This document shows, piece by piece, positions 24,701 through 30,828 of a DNA stretch of 64,000 bases; position 1 is the first letter of the stretch; the number at the start of each line of letters is the position of its first letter. The notes under the pieces are model-generated. The model was given only the letters and a program-made list of their open reading frames with translations, made no database searches and was not told the DNA's origin. Both the position numbers and the translations under genes were made by a program. Source of the stretch: Ianthella basta (lineage: Eukaryota > Porifera > Demospongiae > Verongiida > Ianthellidae); NCBI GenBank assembly GCA_964019415.1, contig OZ025885.1, forward strand, positions 1,936,851 through 2,000,850, read 5' to 3'.

Positions 24701-25821
24701 GCAGAAAATTACTGAAAGTGAATTGATATGGCATTTCTTCATGGTATAACTGTAATGACCTTAATAGTAGTTTTCCATTCTCCTTCTGAGAATATGGTCT
24801 GCATTCTTTGAGTGACTCTCAAACTTATGACGTATTCTCTATTCTCCCATTTAAGACGCCTGCTCAAGGCCACCATCATCCTTGTCCCTGTGATGGGTTT
24901 CACCTGGATCATTGGACTGTTTGCAGTGGGGGAGGAGGGGAAGGTCTTTGCCTACCTCTTTGTCATTGCCAATGTGTTTCAGGTAAGTAAATCGTAGTAG
25001 CATAATTTAGGTAGCAGTACAAAATACACTCAGTCTGTTTTACAGTACATGTAAACAGGAATTGAAGTTGTATGCATAAGTAATCGTTATATCAATACAT
25101 CCCTGACCAACAACTTCAGGGTCTGTTCATCTTTCTGTTTCATGTTTTGAGACATGAGAAAGTGTATGGAAAGATCAAGAGCAAACTACCTAATCTGAAG
25201 GTATAATACAATACATCTGTTTCTGAGTTGATAGGAGTTACTAGTCGACCGTAAACTGCATAACCCATATCATGATAAATACATCATGCTTGCATGTATG
25301 TTTAGAACAGTTTATAGCATGCACACATGTAAATCATGTTTTACTATGCACATTAATTACTCACTACCAATTAAGATGTAGAAGTCAGAACTGAATGGAC
25401 CGATTGCCTTATATTGAAACAATTGCTATATCACCTCTATTTTCAGAATTTATTCTCTGAGCCCACTGCATCAGGCACAACCTCAGGTATAGTGCAGTTT
25501 GCAACTCACGCAATACTTAGGAAATTAATACATTCCTGAGGATTCTTTTGCGTTCTTTCATACCACCTCTATTTGATCTTGGCCACAAATACAGGCACTC
25601 TTGCTCGTTCTAATTTCAAGTCCAACTCTAAGTTCACAAGTTCAACTGCAGACACTGAGGCAGTTGCAGATGATGGGAAGAGAGTGGGAGGCACTGGGGA
25701 TGGTGACAGCAAAGAAGTTCTTGAGCTCATAGCTCGCCTAACTGATGATGAGAGGCAGGTCAATCACTACGAAGTTCCCAGAGCTACCACCACAACGTTT
25801 GGAGAGGGCAGTGCCAATTAA
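1..25821 (+). CDS. Gene A: SRCR-EGF-CCP-FN3-CCP-Calx-beta adhesion GPCR (5' partial)
   Basis: This is a large multi-exon receptor gene whose 5' end lies left of the window. About 60 exons can be chained from base 2 to the TAA at 25819-25821, and all phases agree, giving roughly 3268 codons. Module order is five SRCR domains (the first truncated by the window edge), one EGF-like, six CCP, two FN3, twelve CCP, one Calx-beta, three HRM-like units with calcium-loop segments, GAIN/GPS, seven helices and a tail. The protein should sit in the plasma membrane with a very long ectodomain and signal through the class B2 (adhesion) seven-helix core. Nearly every ectodomain module is a separate phase 1-1 exon. 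The ligand is unknown. I treat the region as one gene because no start, stop or phase break was found between modules; transcripts could still split it. Details follow in the module entries. Confidence 0.85.
173..352. repeat. MITE-like element, family 1 copy 1
   Basis: A 180-bp intronic element begins TACAGTGGAACCTGTCTAAGA and ends with the inverted version, TCTTAGATAGATTCCACTGTA, apart from a few mismatches. It is clearly related over its full length to 1486-1677. It lies in the intron that splits the first SRCR domain. No transposase is present, so it would be non-autonomous. Confidence 0.75.
1486..1677. repeat. MITE-like element, family 1 copy 2
   Basis: This second copy of the family at 173-352 has ends TATAGTGGAACCTGTTAAAGA and TTTCACTGTATA. 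Shared interior words include GCAATCTAC, AGAGCAGCCA and GGCTGTCTTAGA. It sits in the intron before the third SRCR domain. The intron otherwise shows nothing recognisable. Confidence 0.75.
4163..6651 (+). CDS. Gene A CCP/sushi block I (6 domains)
   Basis: Six CCP exons lie at 4163-4339, 4516-4692, 5287-5463, 5563-5742, 6101-6277 and 6475-6651. Each is a phase 1-1 exon of 177 or 180 nt holding one complete domain with four cysteines and the late Trp. Five are type A, with a shared core SNGxVDTSAGTSFGDTAMY. The fourth is type B, starting VDCRTLTPLPNG and containing FNSMAKYECEIGF. Exons and introns are close copies of those in block II, so the array grew by recent segmental duplication. CCP modules form elongated adhesion or complement-type binding rods. 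Confidence 0.9.
4808..4899. repeat. Inverted repeat in CCP intron
   Basis: Arms at 4808-4828 and 4879-4899 (ATGCTAATTAAGATGGTCTA and its complement) are perfect over 21 bp, and extend to about 29 bp with one mismatch. The words CCATGTGTAGTTC and related bases recur at about 4833 and 5112 and may mark a larger insertion between CCP2 and CCP3, up to about 5130. This segment is missing from the otherwise duplicated introns. Confidence 0.6.
6652..7314. other. Intron between CCP6 and FN3-1
   Basis: The intron is about 660 bp of AT-rich sequence. Some short open frames occur but none has domain character or joins in phase. I see no gene or element here. Confidence 0.6.
7315..9090 (+). CDS. Gene A fibronectin type III pair
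   Basis: Two FN3 domains are encoded by single exons 7315-7620 (306 nt) and 8797-9090 (294 nt), both phase 1-1. Recognisable FN3 features are the TPQLTDASVSV and VPSQVTDVTVS first strands, the buried Trp in VTWSRP and VMWTTP, the SVQYRR/QVQYRR strand C, and the YEVRVASVGPLG/YQVRVRAVSAIG strand F. They sit between the two CCP blocks and probably act as spacers or ligand-binding sites in the rod. The intron after each has related sequence, so the exon was copied together with its downstream intron. Confidence 0.9.
8056..8185. repeat. 51-bp-arm hairpin element with GACGTTTCGA core
   Basis: Arms 8056-8106 and 8135-8185 are perfect or nearly perfect inverted repeats of 51 bp around a 28-bp loop that starts CCGACGTTTCGAATTTG. 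The transcript would fold into one long hairpin. The GACGTTTCG word is shared with hairpins at 29184-29364 and 31918-32504. It lies in the intron between the two FN3 exons. Confidence 0.85.
9091..10364. repeat. Intron with 39-bp direct repeat and relics of the upstream intron
   Basis: This intron of about 1.27 kb follows FN3-2. Two identical 39-bp copies starting CCTGTGGTTGGTATATAC lie at 9757-9795 and 9965-10003. The stretch 9715-9960 is also recognisably similar to 8330-8590, the intron after FN3-1 (shared words AACCAGGCT, CCATTTTACC, AAGCTAGTT/GAGCTAGTT). This supports duplication of an FN3 exon with its flanking intron. No further exon was found. Confidence 0.6.
10365..15603 (+). CDS. Gene A CCP/sushi block II (12 domains)
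   Basis: Twelve CCP exons lie at 10365-10541, 11036-11212, 11320-11499, 11856-12032, 12131-12310, 12522-12698, 12896-13072, 13567-13743, 14196-14375, 14573-14749, 15154-15336 and 15412-15603. All are phase 1-1 and keep the reading frame. Type B domains are the third, fifth, ninth and last; the rest are type A. The pairs 11036-11499 and 13567-14375 are near-identical to 5287-5742 including intron sequence. The last two exons are the most diverged from the array consensus. The intron between 13743 and 14196 carries an LTR-like insertion. Splice signals look normal throughout. Confidence 0.9.
13775..14114. mobile_element. Solo-LTR-like insertion with 5-bp target duplication
   Basis: The insertion of 340 bp begins TGTGATATC and ends CTACACTACA, the TG...CA ends typical of LTRs. 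It is flanked by CAGTA on both sides (13770-13774 and 14115-14119). The sister introns at about 5475-5510 and 11225-11260 are uninterrupted at the same point, which shows the empty site directly. An AATAAA lies at 14027-14032. No internal retroelement genes accompany it, so I read it as a solo LTR. Orientation is uncertain. Confidence 0.75.
15725..15812. repeat. TG/CG microsatellite
   Basis: An alternating TG tract with some CG steps lies in the intron after the last CCP exon. Alternating purine-pyrimidine DNA of this kind can adopt the Z form. It is not coding. Confidence 0.95.
15942..16351 (+). CDS. Gene A Calx-beta domain
   Basis: Two exons, 15942-16079 and 16151-16351, encode one Calx-beta domain of about 113 residues. 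The first starts IFIQFNKISETVSESEHAV and the second ends with the diagnostic acidic MTIHILDDD. The domain is an immunoglobulin-like calcium-binding beta sandwich known from Na/Ca exchangers, integrin beta-4 and sponge aggregation factors. The same two-exon structure, with the first exon 138 nt long in both, occurs in gene B. The donor at 16080 (gtattg) was chosen because it keeps phase 1 and aligns with gene B; another GT lies about 30 bp downstream. Confidence 0.85.
16545..19670 (+). CDS. Gene A linker: three HRM-like units with TSP3-like calcium loops
   Basis: Exons: 16545-16774, 16912-17083, 17235-17365, 17472-17555, 17707-18003, 18083-18308, 18525-18622, 18741-18821, 19192-19234 and 19447-19670. 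Three Cys/Trp modules resemble the hormone-receptor motif (HRM) of adhesion GPCRs. They end WGPLDMSQC (unit 1), SWEPADISSC (unit 2) and VWGPVDASAC (unit 3). Between them are Cys-rich strips and short acidic loops, LDVDEDGVVD and LDTDGDKFPDYRDNCP, which look like thrombospondin type-3 calcium sites, and beta-rich segments such as NVSTVVFIVEF. Unit 3 (CPAEEDTDWRIQWPD) is the closest to a classic HRM. Gene B has the same units in the same order, several with identical exon lengths. Confidence 0.75.
19761..22503 (+). CDS. Gene A GAIN domain and GPS autoproteolysis site
   Basis: Exons: 19761-19951, 20048-20099, 20197-20265, 20492-20636, 20789-20947, 21165-21459, 21858-21975 and 22282-22503. The first part is helical and polar, as in GAIN subdomain A, followed by beta-rich GAIN B. 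The last exon holds the GPS: IRCAFFNF, GGWSYRGV and GCHTSHLTSF, with predicted cleavage between Leu and Thr of HLT. Only two of the four usual GPS cysteines are present. Exon 21165-21459 encodes a Pro/Thr/Ser-rich, mucin-like stretch of about 60 residues that gene B lacks. After cleavage the N-terminal fragment would stay non-covalently attached and the new N-terminus (TSFVVLVSI) would be the tethered agonist. Confidence 0.85.
22853..25200 (+). CDS. Gene A seven-transmembrane domain (adhesion GPCR class)
   Basis: Exons: 22853-22938 (TM1), 23017-23128 (TM2), 23295-23451 (TM3, start of TM4), 23710-23815 (TM4, second extracellular loop), 23915-23981 (TM5), 24503-24621 (end of TM5, third intracellular loop), 24856-24982 (TM6, TM7) and 25120-25200 (TM7 end, juxtamembrane helix). 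Family marks are HNFVHLNLCIALSLGLLLFL in TM2, FTWTLCEAVLIYILLV in TM3, the loop-2 CWLPTEDGVIFAFIGP, and GFTWIIGLFAVGEEGKVFAY in TM6/TM7. The Cys before TM3 (YACKVV) and the CWL Cys can form the conserved disulfide. Exon lengths match gene B in six of eight cases. Confidence 0.93.
24352..24447. mobile_element. Short TIR element with 9-bp direct flanks
   Basis: The 96-bp GC-rich element has inverted ends TAGTCTAGC...GCTAGCCCC and GGGGCTAGC...GCTAGACTA. The 9-bp word ATGTGTGCA flanks both sides (24343-24351 and 24448-24456), as a target-site duplication would. It is inside the intron between TM5 exons of gene A. A related end sequence occurs at 45431-45510 in gene B. Confidence 0.7.
25447..25821 (+). 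CDS. Gene A cytoplasmic tail with YEVP motif
   Basis: Exons 25447-25486 and 25595-25821 encode a tail of about 88 residues that is polar and rich in Ser, Thr and Asp, ending in TAA. Near the end it reads NHYEVPRATTTTFGEG. YxVP is the type of tyrosine motif that, when phosphorylated, is bound by Crk-family SH2 domains; this is inferred from motif knowledge. The gene B tail is homologous and carries two such motifs, so the feature is conserved rather than accidental. Confidence 0.85.
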
Positions 25822-26717
25822 GAATCCTTCACTTACACAGTTGTTGAGTGTGCTAAATAGTTAAAACACCTTCATTTGTTCATTTAGGTTTAGATCTAGA
25901 TTCAAGGTGCATGCGTGGAACAATGTTTATAGGTACGTAGGTGTTTTGAGTAGAGTGCTTAGTTATACAGTAGAGTGTGAGTAGTGAGTGAGTGCAATAC
26001 TGTATTTAATAAGCATCAACTTTCTTGAATTGCTATAACTTCCTTACTAGCAGTGTGTACATGCAGCAATGTAATGTCAAAGCCGCTGTTGGGCTTATCC
26101 ACTGATTCACACAATTGTGCCAGTGTATATAATATTATACTGTGCACATTGTCAAATGCATGCCAGTCCAGTCATAATCCTAAATGAAATGTCTATACCA
26201 AGGATGCATTAGTTTTACGATGGTTGCGTGTTACACTACTAGAGATATGCATTATAATAATTATAGTTACGTATTCTGGAAACAGGTGAGATGTGGGGAC
26301 AGCACAGTACATGCCTCCACCCTGTATACTAGCATGAAAAGCTCAGAATTCACTGAAGGAGGATGTTTCAGTTACCTCTGCCATTACATGGGGAAAATAC
26401 CTACATCTGGCAACATCTCAGTGTACTTACTTCCACATCCACAGATGTTGCTAGATGTAAGTTTGCCTTGTAACAAGACATGATTATATCATAATATTGC
26501 AACATAACAGAAGAGTTCAGGAATTATATTAATATTGTATGCATATTAATACCCATTACAGTTTAAAGCAACTGTGGCTACCACACACAAACACATACAC
26601 ACATGTGCACCCACATGGTTATACGTTCCTTCTGTTCTTCACACACAAGTGCATGATCTTGAAGCATGCTACAATGTGAGTATGTGTGCATGTATTTGAA
26701 GTTGTATTATATTGACA
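25822..26717. other. 3' flank of gene A
   Basis: About 900 bp after the stop. The stretches at about 25823-26060 and 26260-26420 are similar to the 3' flank of gene B (48327-48530 and 48715-48845), sharing words such as GAGATGTGGGGACAGCACAG. The duplication that made the two genes therefore included the downstream DNA. No canonical AATAAA was found close to the stop. Confidence 0.65.
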
Positions 26718-27080
26718 GAGAGTGCTGCAGAAGCACAACTATGCCTATGTATAGTGTCACCGACTGTGTCACTACACTATATTGTGTGTCAATACAGACA
26801 GCCACAGCCAACACAGTAAGTGACAGGCAAACTCAGTAAATGAGTATGATATAATAATGAGCATTCATTGCACCATTAATCATGAACATGCATCTGCCTG
26901 CCATGTTTCACTGCCAGATAGCCTATAAAGTTGTAGCAGGCTTGCTGCACTATATACCTTTTCCTGGCCACCTTCACCTGGACACTGTGTGAAGCTGTCC
27001 TCATTTACATCCTTCTTGTGACAGTTTTTGGAGCCAATGACAGACAATGGATTTACCTCTACCTGGCACTGGGATGGGGT
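26718..27080 (+). pseudogene. Relic of adhesion-GPCR TM2 and TM3 exons
   Basis: The piece at about 26718-26815 is a decayed TM2 exon ending in ATACAGACAGCCACAGCC with a surviving splice donor. The piece at about 26917-27080 matches the TM3 exon of genes A and B (CACCTTCACCTGGACACTGT, GAAGCTGTCCTCATTTACAT). In the second, the LLHYFFLAT codons carry a 4-bp insertion (CTATATACCTTTTCC), which shifts the frame. Neighbouring TM exons are missing. The intron between the pieces survives, so this is a failed genomic duplicate and not a retrocopy. A TG tract starts within 100 bp downstream. Confidence 0.8.
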
Positions 27081-27170
27081 ATGCATGCGATGCATTGTCC
27101 TATTAAGCTTTTTTCCATGATTGATCATGCGTGTGCAGTGTACTCAATCATTTGCATGTTTAACATGAGC

Positions 27171-27172
<2 letters not shown>

Positions 27173-27251
<79 letters not shown>

Positions 27252-27391
27252 GTGTGTGCATGTGTGCGTGTGCGCTTGCGTACGTGCGTGCATGTGTGTG
27301 TGCGTGCATGCGTGTGTGCTTGTGTGCCTGTGTGCGTGCCCACGCGTGTGTGTGTGTGTGAGTACGTGTGTGTGTGTGTGTGTGTATGTGT

Positions 27392-27482
<91 letters not shown>
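27173..27482. repeat. Long TG tract (about 310 bp)
   Basis: An almost uninterrupted TG dinucleotide tract with a more variable centre (GTGCGT, CATGTG). The Cys-Val and His-Thr open frames across it are artefacts of the repeat. Confidence 0.97.
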
Positions 27483-27485
<3 letters not shown>

Positions 27486-27564
27486 ATGTGTGTACAGATT
27501 CAATGGGTTCAAGGATAATACATTGACACATTTGAGGAGTACTGTATGTTGAACTATACATGTA

Positions 27565-27760
27565 CAGGTTTCACATTTTCACAATGACTGCACAACAGAA
27601 GCCAAGTGCTGGCCTGTTTTCAATGTAATGTCTGGATATGTAATGAATAAGGAGATACATTAGCAGAGTGCCTTTGGTGGAAAGCATAAGAATGCTGTCA
27701 AAGGACTCATAGGGTCATTGTGAAAGTGAGATAATAAATTTTGTAGGGCTTGCGCATTTA
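27565..27760. repeat. Diverged duplicate of 53815-53975
   Basis: Both stretches contain CACAACAGAAGCCA, then TGTAATG and CATTAGCA, and end in TTGTAGGGCTTGCGCA or a close variant. One follows each decayed copy of the receptor cassette, so they are probably parts of the same duplicated segment. No coding potential is visible. Confidence 0.6.
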
Positions 27761-28205
27761 TGTATACGCACACGCACACACACATACACACACAGACACA
27801 CACACACACACAACAAGCTTATACATGTACGCACAAGCCATACATACATATGTACATCCATGGTAAGTGTTCACTCATCTAGAGTGGTAAAGGCCATAAT
27901 ATTATACTTCTGAACACTAGCTATAGGGTAGGGGGTTGAGAGTGCTTCACTACCTTCATCCTCATTACTTGTATTTGGTTGGAATTTCTGTTTATAGAGC
28001 TTTGTGTGAATTTCTGGTCCTTGCTTGTCTGTACTGTCCACTGCAATGCTGTTATATAAATATCAGTATCTCTTGAGCTGCATCTCTGTACCTCTGCCTC
28101 TGATGGTTGATTAGACAGAACTTACTCTGGGCAAAGAAGTCTCAACCAAATTGTTTACAACACACACACGCTTACTCATACACCCACATTCACATGCGCA
28201 CACAC

Positions 28206-28329
<124 letters not shown>

Positions 28330-28339
28330 GTCTCTATGC

Positions 28340-29183
28340 ATCCACTGCCTCGGGGGAGTAAGGATAGAGTTCAGCCGAGGAGTTACTTTGCTATATTTGT
28401 TTAGCCACTGTAGACAGGAAATCTTTGTCTCAACCTAATTAATTCACTCAGTACAAGAATTATGATGGCACAATGGTGTATGATCACTGGAAGAGGCACA
28501 AGTTTGCATGCTATTGGGAAGGTCAAAGGAACCACCGAGTGGTGTTCATTTGATGGTACCCTTCATTGGCTCTGACCACCCAGCATACTAGAAACTCTAG
28601 CGCAAGGATCACACAACTCTCAACTCTCATTAGTTTTGTTCAGGAATGTACGCAATGTCACGTGGAGTGCATATCATTCTAAATCATCCAAGTACAATTA
28701 TTATTATTAACATTATGTATACCCGGTACTAACTAGTGTAGCTGAAAACAGTCATTCGCAAACAATATTTTGGCTGTGAAGTAAACAGCTTAGTCAGTCA
28801 GCCAGATTTCCTGTACTACTGCATGATTGTATTTCCTATATATAGTAGTAATAGCTATCCTCACCAACCACAATTCCCTATTCTGTGTTATTGCGTGTCT
28901 ATGTGTATGTAATTATGTGTTACTGGGGAGTACTTAAATAGGCAGATTGCCTTTTGTGCAACCCTTTCCCTTTTTGGGGGTTAAAATTAATTCAAATTCA
29001 AAAAATATCAAACCACAGTCCGACCACAGTTGTACAATAATGCTGTGGCACAGCTCAGCTTATGCAATGCTACCAATCCGGTGTCCGCAGGTGATTGGCA
29101 TGTGAGACTAAGAAAATATCTGATATAATTTTCATGTGTATGTTGGGTAATGATATTGTAGAGGCTCATAATTGCGTTGATAA
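28340..29183. other. Intergenic, nothing recognised
   Basis: About 840 bp of AT-rich sequence between the CA tract and the next hairpin. No exon-like frame, RNA gene or repeat was identified. Confidence 0.5.
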
Positions 29184-29364
29184 TACGATGATACGAGATT
29201 CTTGAGCAAGACACAACTGATAATGATAAATCAATCAACTGCAGGACGTTTCGACCCGAAGGTCTTTGTACGCAGTTGACAAAGACCTTCGGGTCGAAAC
29301 GTCCTGCAGTTGATTGATTTATCATTATCAGTTGTGTCTTGCTCAAGAATCTCATATCATCGTA
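29184..29364. repeat. 85-bp-arm hairpin element with CGAAACGTC core
   Basis: Arms 29184-29268 and 29280-29364 are inverted repeats of 85 bp with about one mismatch and an 11-bp loop. Each arm contains a small stem GACC-TTCG-GGTC directly followed by GAAACGTC (29284-29303 on the + strand). This layout is the same as in the hammerhead-like motifs at 32392-32433, but here the catalytic CTGATGA is replaced by TTGACAA. The element would be an inactive relative. Confidence 0.85.
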
Positions 29365-30760
29365 TGTTGGGTAACTTCCAACCCATGCTCCAATCTGTAA
29401 TTACTCACCAGTACATGGTAATGGTGATTCTTCATGAGGTATATAAAAAGACCTAGAATAATAAATGTAGTGTCTGTATTGTATTGGCTATAGCAATATA
29501 TAAACATACACAACACATGCCAATGGAAGTTCCCTCTTATACTATACATTTGCAAAATGGCTTGCTTTTCCAGGCCAAATTCAAAACACTGTACTATATA
29601 TTGCAAGCTACTGCATATATAGGTAATCTGATGTACACAGGTCCCTCTGTAAACCATATGCTATATATGCTTGCAAGAGAAGCTCATTTAAATGTGTCCC
29701 TATTTTCTGTGTATTGTCTAGTTGATAATGGACGTACTTATAGTGTTATTGCTGATCAGCACATAGCTATACCAAGTTATGTTAGCTATCTGCGTTGCAG
29801 TGTAAATGTGTGACCATTGGCAAATGACAGGTGGATAAACAAGTGCTTATCAGATTATTGCAGTGCAACTTAATTATGTGCTATCTAATTATCATGCAAT
29901 CGAATTAGTAATACTGTGTTAAATGTAATCTAATTCTGTGTAATCTCATATGCAATCACACCATGTTGGACTTGTGTCACATATATATAGGTCTAATATG
30001 CATGGATATGAATGTGACACATCCTTTTTCTAAAAGGCACACACTATACCTGCACACATAGTTGTAACATAAAATGAAACTTGCACTGTGTGGTGGTAAT
30101 TAAGTGCAAATAAACTTACTAGGAGGATGCTGACTACACACAGTGCTCACTTATTCCTGTGCCAATAAAAATACATAGCCAAACACATCCTTTGTGCAAT
30201 TTACATGCAGCCCACATCTTCAGCCAGGTCATCTACAGTCATGTGCCTGAAACAATGCATGGTTTTCTAACATTAGTTAAGGCACAAAGTTAAAACATGC
30301 AACTCATTTCTCCTTTTACTGTAGCACGGACTTACATATTACAGGGTGTGGCTTATGGCCATTAAAGTGGACTATGTTGTAGAAATAGCCATGGGTGTAA
30401 TGGAAGATTAAATATTTTCTAATTTCTTTTTCTATTAATGCACTTTGCATCCAAAATATATGATTTACAGTAATCCCTAGCTAGCCTTGCTTCTCCAATT
30501 GATATTTTATGCCTCAACAATTCTGCTGAACTACTTTGCATGAATCAACTCTTTCACAATATTCTTTAACTCAGGTTCTAAATAATGTTAGTTAGAAATG
30601 CTGACTTTAATAATTATATTATCATCATTTGTATTATACTGGACAAGTTTTATAGCAGTTCGTTAGGTCTGCATAACATTAATGCACTAAGGCAATTGTC
30701 CATATAATTTGTAGGATTCCTGCGGAAGCACCACGGCCAGGAAGTAGTAATTGCATTGTG
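29365..30760. other. Intergenic upstream of gene B
   Basis: About 1.4 kb, very AT-rich. No exon, RNA gene or repeat family was recognised; the last 100 bp approach the gene B promoter. Confidence 0.5.
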
Positions 30761-30795
30761 TATATAAGATTAGTGTATAGCAACTACCATTCAGT
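30761..30795 (+). promoter_or_regulatory. Core promoter of gene B (TATA box and Inr-like site)
   Basis: TATATAAG lies at 30761-30768. An initiator-like TTCAGTA lies near 30790-30796, about 30 bp downstream, which is the normal spacing. The first in-frame ATG is at 30829, giving a short 5' UTR of about 37 nt. Start-site mapping would be needed to confirm. Confidence 0.6.
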
Positions 30796-30828
30796 AATGT
30801 AAGTAGAGGAGTGCTCAAGGCACCAGCC

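Noticed and set aside
27018-27561. Open frames of Cys-Val and His-Thr repeats over 100 codons on both strands
   Set aside because: They are direct translations of a TG/CA dinucleotide tract and exist in several frames at once.
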